From assembly GCF_030272615.1 (NCBI RefSeq), contig NC_081413.1, forward strand, positions 555,921,136 through 555,985,135: a stretch of DNA of 64,000 nt. The letters are read 5' to 3'. How positions within the stretch are numbered: position 1 is the stretch's first letter; every line of letters starts with the position of its first letter. This DNA comes from Cryptomeria japonica. Taxonomy: Eukaryota; Streptophyta; Pinopsida; Cupressales; Cupressaceae. Below the pieces are notes generated by a model. It searched no databases and was not told the origin of the DNA. It saw only the letters and a program-made list of their open reading frames with translations. The translations under genes were made by a program, and so were the position numbers. Positions 1-12,186 of this stretch are shown here, one piece after another.

Positions 1-2078
1 TCAATCATAGCACTATACTTCATTAATACAATCTTCATGCAATGCCAATAGAGCCATCTCAAAGGTCTAAAATATTTGGAAAAAAGAGATGAAATTAATT
101 GAGAAAGTCAATCAAACTTTAGAACAACAAATAAATCTTGTCATGTAAGTAAAGAAGTTGAGTTTGAAATTATGTTTTATGGGAAAATGACCTAATATAT
201 TCTCATATAAATTATATTCTCCTTGGTAACCATGCATAGTAGACTTATATCAATCAAGAAGGTAAAATTGAAGGTGAGTTAAGTTTTTGTGTAATGCATG
301 TGTAAATGAGTATGAAATTAGTTCTTTAATTAACATCGAAGGTATGATAAAATTCAACTCAAAGAGTTAAAAGAAGAATAGACTGACCCTAAGGTACCCA
401 CTCTTGTAAATCTTAATATCTATGCATTCATGCAAAAACTACTTAATAACAAGATGACCTTAAATACTCAGATATGTACTTCTAATTAGTTTCTTCCTAA
501 TTGGCATAAAATTTCCAATTAATATTTTTTGGAGTTTTAATTATTTTCATATTTGGATGTAGTTAAGAATTTTTATCTAGTTACCATAGAATTAGATTCA
601 CAAGTCTTTTTTTGAAGTATTCACAAAATCAAAGAGATCCATTGTATCTAAAATGCAAAAACAAGAGATTGAAATTTTCCATACTTTGGAAAGTATCCAA
701 GATGGTCAAACTCCTAGTTGTAATGTAAATAAGAGTTCCACATGGAGGAAGGTGATTAGACTGATTTAGAGTATTGAAAAACTAGAGGAGATTTATGAAA
801 ATAAATAGCTATCTAATCAGGTAGAAGACTCTAAAAACATATAGATAAGCAAGTAGGATAGTGTATCATTCTTCATTAGATGAGACCACAAGTTGGTTGA
901 TCTAGTGTGGATCTAGTATGGATCTAGTGTCTAAATTAAGCAGAGAGATCTCAACTCATGGGTTTTTCATATACATATCAAACCTCGTGTTTCTTAATTA
1001 AACATAATGAATTTATTTGATACACATCTTGAAGTAAATTTTCTTAACCTCTTTCTAGCTTGTAGTTCCCTTGGTAGCTAAGGTTAATTTTGAGCAGGTT
1101 TCTTTGGGATTTGAGTAAGATAATGATATTAAATATGAGGCTCACAACATATACACTTCAAAAGATATTTATATAGATGAAGTTTTTAATCCCACGGATG
1201 TTAAATATATTGATTCCTTATGTAGGACTAAACTTGATTGTAACAAGGATGAGATACATGATATTTTTCCTTTTAAACCTTGTTAATGTTGTCAATGAGT
1301 ATAATACACCACTAATGTTTTAATTTGATATGTACATACTTGAGAAAAATGAAGTGGTATACCATTAGTTGAGACCTTTAGAAGCCAAATTCACATTACA
1401 TAAACATATTTATGGGGAAAGAAATGCACTAAATTAAGCTATATATTTTCATTCTCCTTTCATTTGATGTTTTTATGTTGAATGTGATACTAGAGATAGT
1501 AAAACATGCTTATGAATTAATCATGATCAAGGATAAAATTCATGTCTTATTATATAAGGTTTGTACATAGAAAATGAGCCTATTGTTCCTAACTTTACTT
1601 CCTTAGTAAATTAACTAGTTTGCAAGGCTTAGGACCTCATCCAATAAGTTATCGATCCTACACATACTAAGAATTCAATCAATAGGAAGCTTATATACTT
1701 GATGTCCTATTTTTTTTAAGCATGATCCTAAGTTATATTTGGGTTAGTTTTTCTTTGAGTTTCACAGTTAATTTTTGCATTTGGTGTTTCTTTATTGGTA
1801 TTTCGTTACTTTGGTACTGTTATATTTCTATTCTAGTTTTTTTTATTATTCTAGTTTGGTTTGTTATTTTGGTTATAGTTTTCTTTTCATTGTAGGTGGT
1901 TGTTTTCGTGTTCTAATATAGAGTCTCTTCTATTTTGGTAGTTGTGTTTTTCTTTGCTTTCTATTTCTTATATTTGGGCTATTTTTTAGGGTGGATCTCT
2001 CCTATCATTGAAGATGAGCCTAAAGGATGACTTGAATGGAAGATTTTTATAAGTATTTTTTTATTTTTGAACTAGTCC
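1..2078. other. AT-rich DNA with no recognisable gene
   Basis: No long open frame, RNA gene or LTR boundary is visible on either strand. The segment has short imperfect direct repeats near 900-930 and T-rich tracts near 1740-2070. It may be heavily decayed retroelement DNA, but I could not identify a domain. Confidence 0.5.
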
Positions 2079-2083
2079 TTTGT

Positions 2084-3169
2084 TGTTGGTATTTTAGATG
2101 TGTTGCATTGGTTTTGTCATTGATGTCAACACTTGTCAACACTTGTCAAGCACTGGAGATCTTTGGTTATGTTCACCGGCATGTTTACTAACTTATGCAT
2201 AGTCACTGGTATCTGGTTCACCGACAAGTTATATTGTTCACCGGCACTGAGGATGATCTGTTATCATCTGGAGATTACTTGGTTTTGTCAAAGACATTGT
2301 TTGGACACCTTGTTTTGGTGATTTGATTATTGGTCTAATCAAGTTTACATATTTGTTGTTACTGGCAAATTGGTCTAGGTTATCAACCGACAAGCATTAT
2401 CTATTCCAGATCAACATGACACATTGTGAAGATGTTTTTTTTATTGGTTATTACTGTAAATGATTTGAGCTGACATGATGCATCACATATTGATTCATTT
2501 GTAATTGATTTTATTGTAATATTATTGGAGAGCCGACCTACACATTTGGTCTTAGGTTTTGGTATATATGTAAGATCTCATTTGTGAGATTAATACAGAG
2601 AGAAGAAAAAAAAAAGAATAAGGTATTTTCGATATATGTGAATATAAGCAGAGCTATACATGCAGACATCATTTGAAGATTCAAGGAAGGTTTGGAGAAG
2701 GCAATTAGAACTTAACCGGTACTGAATCCAACATATGAAGATGCTATTTTGAGCAGTACATTATCATTGGATTTAACCATCCAATTGTAGTCAGTGTGAC
2801 TCCCATTTTGTGATTGAGCAGTGAGCTCTAGGCAGTTGGCCTTTCTGCATGTGCAGAACCCATATTGTATGCACATACTATCTGCAGTAGTATCATCTGA
2901 TTGTGGGTAAGGTTTCCCACTGTGGTTTTGGCCCTTACAGGGTTTCCACGTACAAATATTTGTGTCATGTGTTGTGGATGTTATTTGTCTTTATGTTTCA
3001 TGCATTAAAACTTTACCGGTATTGTAATTAACTGTTAATCTGTCAACCGGCATAAAGTTTGGTTTATCGGTATTATACATCAAGTTGGATTAAGTTATAT
3101 TTGAATTGAAATTAATAGACAATTGATTCAACCCCCCCCCCCCCTCTCAGTTGCCTTCGGGTCCTAACA
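2084..3169 (+). mobile_element. Solo copia-type LTR with perfect TSD
   Basis: The unit starts TGTTGGTATT and ends CCTAACA. It is flanked by the perfect 5-bp duplication TTTGT (2079-2083 and 3170-3174). Near its 3' end it has the GATTCA plus long poly-C plus CTCTCAGT block that ends every copia LTR in this window. Around 2915-2955 it carries the conserved GTGGTTTTGG...GGGTTTCCACG motif. No internal region, primer site or polypurine tract adjoins it, so it is the product of LTR-LTR recombination. At 1086 bp it matches the other copia LTRs here. Confidence 0.9.
2563..2570 (+). promoter_or_regulatory. TATA box of solo LTR
   Basis: TATATATG lies about 480 bp into the LTR, after a CCTA...TTGGTCTTAGG stretch like the sequence upstream of the TATA boxes of the other copia LTRs. 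It is the probable U3 promoter; activity is inferred. Confidence 0.5.
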
Positions 3170-3174
3170 TTTGT

Positions 3175-3968
3175 TTAGGCCTCTTTGATTTTATTTTCAC
3201 TCATTTCAAACTTTGGAAGATGATTTTTCAAGGACTAGAGACTTATGGGGTTCAAGGAATGATTTTTATATATCTTAGACATTATACACACTTTAAATGT
3301 TCATGGTTTGGTTAGGGTCAAATTTAATCAATTCCCCTCAAGTGAAAAGCCTTATAGTTTTACTCCATCATTGTGACTCCCAACCTAGAAGCAAGCTTCA
3401 TCACTTATAGCTTGAGATAGCTTAGGATATATCTTTATTTTATTTTTAGAAGAGAGAGAAAATAGGAAATAAATAAAAAGAGAAAAATGAAGAGAGAAGA
3501 AAAGAAAATCTAATAAGATGCAATAAAAATAAAGATATCATGAAAACTCAATTATGTAGGTGATTCAAGTAACCTCTATCGAGGCTATGGATTCCCAACT
3601 GGCAATAGAGTTATATATTAATTTGAGTAAAAGGTAACTCTATTAAGGTTTTCTACAATTGGATTTTAGTAGATAGTGTCTAAGTTGTGATTATTCATTT
3701 CTTCTTAATTATATGAAGTATTCTAATTTACCACTAATTAGTTGAAGTTCTAACTATACTTATGTTTTTTTTATAGATTCCACCTCGTTGTGATTTGAGA
3801 TTCACTATGTACACCATAAGATCTCACCATTCGTTGAGAGGTATCTTATAATTTTTTTATTCCTCTAGCAAATTTTTCTCTCCTTTGTTTTGATGAATCA
3901 GGATCAAGAGCACCAAGATTTTTTAAGGGTTCATGGCATTAAAATAACTAAGAGATTTTTTCCTATTT
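3175..3968. other. AT-rich spacer, no gene seen
   Basis: This lies between two solo LTRs. I see only A-rich and T-rich tracts, including a purine-rich run near 3450-3510, and no supported feature. Confidence 0.45.
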
Positions 3969-3973
3969 GGTTT

Positions 3974-4734
3974 TGTAGACACCTAAAATTGTCCTAGCCT
4001 AATTAAATAGATATTTTATTTAATTAATTATTTTGTCTTGAGTCTTCTATTAATTAAATAGATTTTTATTTATTTAATATATTCACTAATCCTCTTCTAG
4101 CCTTTCCCCATTTAAATAATTTTCTTTTATCTATTTAAATTATCCTTTCCTAATAAATATTTTATTTATCTAATTGACTCCACCTCTTCTATTAATTAAA
4201 TAAATAAATATTTAATTAATTAATTCATTAGCTTTTTCCCTCCATGACACTTGTCATTCATCTCTTAATTTACTTATAACCACCTCTCTAAAAAAAATCC
4301 TATTTTCTATACCTACCCTCTACTTTGAGCTGACCATTTATCTCTCCTCCTCTTAATCCTAGCCCTCCATTTCTAGGATGATCTCTATAAAATAGACCTC
4401 TTTCCCTATCCCTCCATATAGGAATCAATCAATCAAGCGTCTACACTCTGTTGAATTGCAAACACAACCACAATCCATTCTCTATTGAGCTCTTGTGCAA
4501 AATAAAAATCAGAGAGCAACCATAATCAATATCAAGCAAGATAAATGGAGATAGGGAACAATGGAGATCAAACCCTAATGAGCATGTGAATGGTATGATC
4601 TTACTATTATGATGTTTTGCATGTTTTTAGGTTCTTCATTGGCGTATGGTGGATTTCATTATAGAACTAGGGTTTTATGTGGTTGAATAATTATAGGTAT
4701 TGCAATATTTTAGTTTCCAATTTTAGTGTATACA
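3974..4734 (+). mobile_element. Solo LTR of a gypsy-like element with perfect TSD
   Basis: The unit starts TGTAGACACC and ends TGTATACA. It is flanked by the perfect 5-bp duplication GGTTT (3969-3973 and 4735-4739). It contains a run of TTAATTAAATA-type AT blocks followed by a clear TATA box. Its start resembles the start, read on the minus strand, of the LTR inserted at 46516-48157 (TGTAGTCACATAAA), so the two may be related. The gypsy assignment rests on general appearance only, because no internal region remains. Confidence 0.8.
4386..4395 (+). promoter_or_regulatory. TATA box of the 3974-4734 LTR
   Basis: TATAAAATAG lies about 410 bp inside the LTR and is followed by a pyrimidine-rich start-site-like stretch. 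This is a canonical plant LTR promoter arrangement. Confidence 0.6.
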
Positions 4735-4739
4735 GGTTT

Positions 4740-7018
4740 CAATTTGTTGTGTCTTGGATATTCACACACCCCATTTTTCCTTGGAAAATTAGGGACCCAC
4801 TTTTTGTGTCTATTTACTTGTTTTATTTGTTTGCTCTTGGTTAGTATAGTTTAATTCCATCTATGTTTTTCTTTCCTATATTTATTTTAAGGATCTTAGC
4901 CTTTATTAAACTTCTAGAGTTGGTATTCTTAGCATGACTATATAAAAATCTCTAAAACCAGAACCTAGGGTCCACCTTGTTTTTCATTTTATTTTTCTTG
5001 TTTTCATTCCTTTCTTTAATTTCTCTATGTTACCTTTCATTTTATTTTTGGTTTTAGTTTTTTTTTCTTTGTTTGTCTATTTTGGGTATTTTTTCTTTCT
5101 CAAACTTTTGGACTTTGTCATTTCAACATTTTAGTATGTGAAACTTTGAAACTCTAACCCTTTTGAAAACTAGACTTGTTAGAGGTTTGCTGCATCACCC
5201 TTGTCAAAATTTTAGAGCTAGTCATCATAGAATTGTTTTTAAAAGAATATTTGAAACCTCAATGCCTAGGATATGATATCACCCTAACCTACCTCTTGGA
5301 TCCAAAATAATTGTGATCTCTTATGCATTTTTTTTCATTTTATTATTGTCTTATTTTCTTCTATATTTTTGCATGTTTGTGATTTTCACATTAATGCCCT
5401 TAATGTGCAAGTTTGGTGTATTCATCATTGGCTTTTCTATTGGTGTCATCATCATTTACTAGTTAAGGTTTCCTTTACTACCTATCAATGTGATATTTCT
5501 CATTTTCTTTGTTTTATTTTGCTTTCTCATTGTTTTATTGCTTTATGTGTTTTGTATGTTGGGGTGCATGTTTTATTATTTGATTTTTTCCCTGTTTTAT
5601 TTTATTTGAATTTAAACTTTTAGAGTTAGGGTTTCATTCATTCACCTCTTCATCTTCTTGTTTTGTGGTATTCCCAAAGTTCACTTCTTGACTATTATAT
5701 ATTATATAATTTGTAAGGATTGTGAGTTCAATTCTTATTTCAATTCTTGTTAGGAGTTACCTTTGATCCTTAAGGTTTGACATCCACACTTAAGAACCAT
5801 TTTATCTTTTTTGGAGCCAAAGTTTCATCCTTCCTCTTTCTTGATTAATTTCTCGTTGATTTTCCTAACCTCCATTCCATTTTATACTAATTTATTTATC
5901 GAGGGCATGATCTTACTTGAGTACTCATTTCAAGGTCTTCACAAAGGCTGAGTCCAAGTTTTTTCTCTCTTTTTTGGAGTCAAAGTTTTAATCCTCCTTG
6001 TGGTTAGGAAATCATTTTGTAGTACCTCATAAGTAACCAAGCTAAGGAGCATATTATTGTATCTTGTAATGGCTTTGTGTATTCTTAGCAAAATTGATAA
6101 AGAATTATAAGTCTCAATTCCTAAACTTATAGTTTTCCATAGGAAATAAAAAAGATAGATGTTCTCACTAATTCTCTAATTATTTATTATTGATGTGATG
6201 AATAAATCACTCCTTTGTTGAGTGTGAATCTATTGTAACTACTTTTTTAAGGCCCACAAAGAAAAAATGTTAAGAAAATTATATAGAATGATCAATCCAT
6301 CTCTTACATAATTCCATGAGAGAAAATCATGCATGCAAATTTATAGAATAACCATATGCAAAGATAAAATACATAACACAAAATATATCTTGTGAAAACC
6401 CATTAAGAGGGAATAACTAGCCTCAAAATGCATCCATGCTCAATGCAGTATTTAACAACAAAATATTATAATATGTTTACAAAGTCTTCATAGATACTCC
6501 TAAAACATCAAGCCTCTTTAATGAATCCTCTATATGTCCAAGCATGTATCCACACACCTCGTGCCATACTTCACGTTGAACTTCTCAAAAGAAGATTTAA
6601 TACAATGACAACCAAGCCAAAAACCCAACTAGCCAAATTCAACCATTAAACGCATGCTTTCTTTTTTAATAGTCAATCTTGCACAAAGACAACCAAGTGC
6701 CAAGGTAAAACCATGTTCCTTAAAACCATAAGTGCACAAAATCATTGACCCCACATTTATTTTTTGGTATTAAACTGTCAAAATATTAAATATTTTATCA
6801 TGTACAAACCATACATAAATTTCTAACCCAGTGTTGGATATATCTTTACAAGTGGAACCAAATAAAGATTTTATGTGGCTAAAACCATCACCTAGGATGA
6901 GCACAAACAAATATTTTTTTTATAGATAATGTCATGCAATGTGTACAATACCTATTCCTAATAGAAATATGTAATTTAATTTTGGGGCCTAAGTTTTAAA
7001 AATAAATTAAGCTTGTAA
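4740..7018. other. AT-rich DNA, no gene supported
   Basis: This is T-rich sequence with short chance open frames. Near 6388-6420 there is a stretch resembling the conserved copia LTR motif (GTGAAAACCC followed by GAGGGAATAAC), so a decayed LTR may lie around 6290-6900. No borders are visible. Confidence 0.35.
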
Positions 7019-7217
7019 ATTTTAGTGATAGGTACCAAATGGGTATTTATGTCAATTTTAAAAATATTACTTAGGATAAAAAAATTTAGAAATAAAACAA
7101 ACTATAGAATTTATAGTTTAGGCAATCTTGCTAGAAATTTTAATTCCCTAGGTGCAATTCAATCAAAGCATCATTGCCTATTTTATTTTGAATATTATCT
7201 CTATTGCTGGTGAGGTA
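7019..7217 (+). pseudogene. Decayed copia reverse-transcriptase fragment, split by element A
   Basis: A short frame reads IGTKWVF, the motif that begins the copia reverse-transcriptase domain. It is followed by an NKT...SIIAYF stretch resembling the next part of that domain (RNKARLVA...AIRLLLA). The sequence then stops at the TSD of element A. On the far side of A, 18726-18800 contains a possible remnant of the KLYQMDVKS segment. The fragment is frameshifted and non-functional. The assignment rests on one good motif and weak continuation. Confidence 0.35.
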
Positions 7218-7222
7218 TTTTG

Positions 7223-8141
7223 TGTTGGAATACAAGGAATCCAAGAACACTGGGAGGGGGGGTGGGGGGGGTTGAATCAGTGTTTTGTCGATAATATAAG
7301 ATTTTACCTTATTACAACATGCACATATAAATTGGTAAATAAAGAAACATATAACATGAAGTAAATAAAACAGCCACATGAATGAACACCATAACACACT
7401 GAATTTTATACATGGAAAACCTCAAAGAGGAAAACCACGGTGGGATTTGTGACCCACAATATCAATTCACTGGCCATATGAAAGATATTACATAGTATGG
7501 GGGCCTCCACATGCAGGAATGCACACTACCTAGAACACACTGCTCAACATAAAATATTCTCACTAACTACAAGCTTCTGTTGAAATAAAACAACAAAAAT
7601 GAACTCACAAAATGCATCTGCAATGCCAAAAAGAGTTCTAGTTATAGCTCTATTTTGTACCGGTTCATAAACCCTAAACCCATTTACTAGTATCTCCTTT
7701 CCTCCAAGAATGCTTTACAAACCATCTACTGATCATTTCATGATATAAATTTCACATACAAATGTCCTACATACATATCCTTTGCATCACATTATTCTAC
7801 TTCCTTGTCCTATTCATTGACCTATATGAAAATGACCTAATAGACTGACTTATATACCCTCTACAAACAATATGCCTTATGTCAGCTTACAATACAAAAG
7901 ATATTCAATGTTGGCCTTATACAATAATTATAAAATGATTTTAAAAATAAAAACCTTTCGGATCCCAAACTGATGTTGGCTGCACTAAAGTGTTGGATGC
8001 TGATGCCGGTGCTGGTTATGACCCTAATTACTCCAATGTCGATATCTGTCAATGTATGCCTCCAATGTCGGTATATGCCTTCTATAGAAATGTGTTTCGA
8101 TCAATGAAAGCATATGAATCAATGAGTGTCAATTGCCAACA
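7223..8141 (-). repeat. 3' LTR of element A (919 bp)
   Basis: It matches 13268-13347 plus 17877-18720 along its whole length. Its G-rich start (7251-7272) is expanded into two G-runs compared with the other copy. It contains the conserved GTGGAAAACCTCAAAGAGG motif near 7413-7445 and a TATATAAG box on the minus strand near 7850-7858. Confidence 0.9.
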
Positions 8142-8155
8142 ATCTCCCCCTTTGG
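8142..8155 (-). promoter_or_regulatory. Polypurine tract of element A
   Basis: On the minus strand this reads CCAAAGGGGGAGAT directly next to the 3' LTR. It is the plus-strand DNA priming site of the element, in the same context (CAATG before it) as in I, C, D and E. Confidence 0.85.
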
Positions 8156-8994
8156 CATTGATGGCAACACTTGTGTGAAAAATGGATTCCCTGCCAGTTC
8201 AACTGAAACTTAAACTAAAATATGCTCCCCCTGAGCTGATTGACTATGATTGCATTATACTCTATGTCTGATATCCTCCCCCTAGGATTATATACATACT
8301 TTCCTTTTCTATTGCATTTTTATTTTTCACATACATATCGTCCCCCTTTGGCATCAATGCCAAAGACCGATGAAAAAATTGAAAGAATTGTTAGAAATTT
8401 GTGCAAAAGAATGAATAATTACAAATTACTTTACTGGAGCTTGACCAATTTCAAGATTTCTGGATAAGCTTTCTCTAATTACTCTATATAGGTATCCCAA
8501 GTAGTTTTGAATGTTTCAGATATGGATACAAGTCCACTCAGTAAATGTGCAAATGTTTCTTTCTCAGTGACTTCTGTCAGTGTGGGCTTTGCAAGCATAT
8601 CCATGCATTCCCTCTTATGTACACCAAGTGAATCCAATCTTGGACTCACCAAACCTCTGAGACTCCTTTCTCTCTAAATTATCTTGTCTCTTTCCTTTTC
8701 ATAAGTAAAAATTTGGTTCTCCAAGGTCAAAATTTGTCCATCAATGGACGTTGTAAGTGAAGTTAGCCCATCAAAAGAATTAGCAATATTAGTAATCTTT
8801 TCTTGTAACTCCTTTATTTTCTTATCTACATTTGTTATAAGAATCTCTATGTTACAATAGACCCTGTAGATGTTAGTGCATTATTTCAAATAATTTTCAA
8901 TAAGTATAAGTTTCTCTCCAATCTTCCTCTTTTCTATCTCAATAATCTATCCAAAAGCGGCTCTCTTAGCCAAAGTAAATCTTTCAAGTGCTTG
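8156..8994 (-). other. 3' non-coding and decayed ORF2 tail of A
   Basis: It contains further purine tracts resembling the polypurine tract (minus-strand AGGGGGAG near 8225, 8275 and 8340). Beyond these is a stretch whose minus-strand translation is rich in heptad-like I/L/K/E pattern with stops (about 8640-8994). It is probably the end of the ORF2 coiled-coil region. Confidence 0.45.
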
Positions 8995-11682
8995 TCAGTC
9001 AAAAATTTGTTGTAATGATTGAAAGTTTTTAGAGATGTGCTCTGTCAATACCTTAAGCTTTCTGGAAGGGCTTGTTTCATTTTTAATTATACATTCAAGA
9101 ATCAGTCTATGCAAAACTACTATTGATTGATCTATTATTCCTTTGTATGCAGATCCCTCCTTCATTAGCTTTGTAGGACTCATCTCTGTGATGGACTTCT
9201 TCTCAACTTGAGAAGTTTCAATTGCCAAAAGTTTTGTTGAGGAATCAACTATCGGTTTAGTCTCCTCTTCCTTTTCATTTTTCTCATTTGTAGATGTATC
9301 CCTTATCTCATCCTCTTTTGCACTAGTGGCTTCACCACTTGGTGCAGTATTTGTCACTGTCGGTGGATTATTTCCACAATATTATCTGTATCTTGTACAT
9401 TATCTACATTATCTTTCTTGGACTTTACAAAAGTTTTTTCTGTCGGTTTAACCTATACACTCTCATCAATTTTAGGTTTATCTATTGGTGGAGTCTATAC
9501 ACTCTTATTATCTACCAGTTCATCCAAAATTTGATCTAAACTTCCCAAAATTATTTTCCCTTTAGATCTGTTTGGAATGGTGGGAGTTGTTGCCCTAGCA
9601 AATTCTTCTTTAGAAGTAAGAAAATTAGGATTCTTTTGAAAGAATTTTTCCCAACCATCTCTAGTCTCATTTATTATTTCATTGACTCTACCCATCATTA
9701 CACTTATTTGTCGGGGTTTGCTACTAAAAATTGTTCTATTTGCAACTTCTATACATCATTTCATTTCCTCATTATTTATAGAACCACACATACTCAAAAT
9801 TTCAACTTCTTTAATCTCTATGTCTCTCTTAAATGCATCTAATCTTCTTGCATCCAATTTATTATACAAGGATAAAGGTATTTCCTTCAAAATTTCTACC
9901 AAAGCCTTCTTATATATGTCTAAATATAACAAAATTGCTTCTTCCATTTCATTTTGCTCATTATCATCTAAATGTTCATAGAAGTTTGATACATTCTTCA
10001 AAATACCATCTTTGGTTACCTCATCAATCAATTTTGCACAAGTCATTGGGGGGATGATGGTAACATTACTGGTTTCAATTGTTTCATCAATCTCACTATT
10101 TTTCTTCTTCTTGTTGGGGGTTGCAGGGGTGGATGGAGCTGACTTCCTCTTCTGAGTACGTTTCATTGTTGGAGGTGTGGGTGCAATAGGATTTGTCACC
10201 TTTCTTACTAGCTTCTTCCTTGGCTCCACCTTCTTCTCCTCTATCGGAGGTTTTTCATCTTTCTTCCTTTGTACCCTTTTGAATGCAAGAGGTTGATTAT
10301 CCTCTATATCAGAGTCAAAAGTGATAGGAGAAATGAAAGTCTTAGGCCTCTTTAACTCAGGATCACTTTTCACTATAGTTGTTGCAGCTGCCTTTGTCGG
10401 TTGATCTACCGGTTTAGATCCAGAACCTAGTTCTGTATCTATCCTGTGAATCACATTTTGAACAAAGGCAAACATTTTGTCCATTTTCTTTTCTCTTCTT
10501 TTCTTATTGGACCCAATTTTAACTTCAAATGGCTTCTACTCTGTAGTACCAAAATGTTCAGTCTTGTCATCTAAAGGAGCATCAAGAAGCATTTTAGCAT
10601 ATAGTTTCAAGATTCTATCATCAACTTCATAGCCCAATTCAGTGACCCAAATTGTCCTTGATTCCACTACTTCCATGAGGGTCTCATCTGTTTTTACCAT
10701 GAAGTAGATTTTAGTGGAGCATTTCTCCATAATGTGTTTGGAGATCCTCTCCCTCATTCTCATGTTCTTTTGAAAAAATTTGAAGAAGCCCCACAGTTTA
10801 TCATCCCTATTGCTGCCAAGACTGGTGATTCCATCTTTGATCTGCATACCTACTGGTATATCATGAGCCCAATGTTTCTTTCCCAAACCCAGTAGCTCAT
10901 TCATAAAATATAGCATTAAGCAGACAATAAGATTGCCAAATCAGAATGTCCCTTTCTTGACACCTTTGATTTGCCAAGATTTATCATTAATTCACTTCTT
11001 AGCCATTCACACAGATCATACTTTCCATCATTCTTTATCATTTGATATGTAGCATGGATACAAGAACTGGAAACAAAGTTCAATCAACTTGATTGTGTTA
11101 CCTTGTAGCTGATGATCATACTGGCAAATTTCACATATGTATCTTTGATGGTGTTGATCCTCATCGATCTTCCATCATGGGTTGTGTCGATGAGCTTTTC
11201 AACCTTAGTGTTGGACATCTTCTTCCCTAGATCCTGCCCAACTTTGGGTAATCTGGTGACTGCCCGAATTGCTTCTTTGGTGATCATGTGAGGCCGATCC
11301 AACTAGATGAATTCATTGTGGACCCTAATTAGAACATAACTGATCATTTCCTCCTCGAATTCCAGTATATACATGATTCTGGTTAACCTAGGTTTTCAAT
11401 GATTTGATATTATGGCTTGATTGTTCTGGGTCTACCTAGTATCACAAACTAATACATACCCTTGATTTCCTCAATGGCTAAATCCTCCAACATGTAGTGA
11501 ATATAGGCCTTGACATCTTCCACATATACAACGCCACTAGGAACCCTTGAAAGTGCACCAGAAGAGTCTTCCTTCCTTGCTATTTGATGAACCTCCTTAA
11601 AAATAGGTCTAAGTCTATCCTTAACATCAACAACAATGGGATTCACAATGAAAGTAGGACTCGATGATGATCCAAATTCCAT
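8995..11682 (-). pseudogene. ORF2 of element A, unknown conserved retroelement protein (broken)
   Basis: I do not recognise the family. The pieces lie in order at 11682-11449, 11302-11084, 10916-10536, 10484-9756, 9698-9495 and 9357-8995, separated by stops and frameshifts. The N-terminal piece has VPSGV at residues 47-51. The next has ITKEAIRAVT and MIISYKV. The third has DIPVGMQIKDGI, FQKNMRMRERI and LGYEVDD. These blocks recur in the ORF2 of B, C and D, so the protein is real and shared. The middle is a basic linker (KRTQKRK and NKKKKN) that could be a nuclear localisation signal. After it comes a helical block ending near LSLYNKLDARRLDAF, then a charged C-terminal region. No catalytic motif of protease, integrase or RT is present. 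Confidence 0.7.
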
Positions 11683-12186
11683 TTCAAAGGAATACCTGGA
11701 TAACGATTGTTAGTTTGAAAGATCTTGAGCACTTCTCAAAAAACTGTTGGAAATCCTTAGAATTCCTTTGCTCACTTTTGATCACCTTTGCTTCACTCTA
11801 GTTTGCTCAAGTGTTGGGTTAGTGAAAATGAATCCATTTTCCCTTTTTATCAGCAAGTAAATCCTAATCCTTCACTAACATAAATGCTTAGCGGTGTACC
11901 CTACTAGATGTCGGTTTCACAGTTTTATGTCGGATGACCCTCCATCAATGATTAATACAACTCTCTAGATCTCTGTATAGATCTGTTCCAAGGGATATTT
12001 AAGATTTGAAATGAATTTTCCAACCCCTAAGGCATATGCCTCAGTTACCGATTGAATTTCCTATCGATGCAGGATTGCTTTGTTCTACCGATGGAGTTAT
12101 TGGTGCAGTTACCAATTTAGTTGCATCTCAACTTGGTTCTTCAGAATTTCTAACCCATCTCTTGGTGTGATCTTGTTGTATTTCAT

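Noticed and set aside
5369-5623. 84-codon plus-strand ORF
   Set aside because: It has Phe/Cys/His-rich composition from T-rich DNA, with no domain and no conserved copy.
6290-6900. Possible decayed copia LTR
   Set aside because: Only one short motif resembles the LTRs, and no ends or primer site are visible. It is kept as a remark in the spacer entry.
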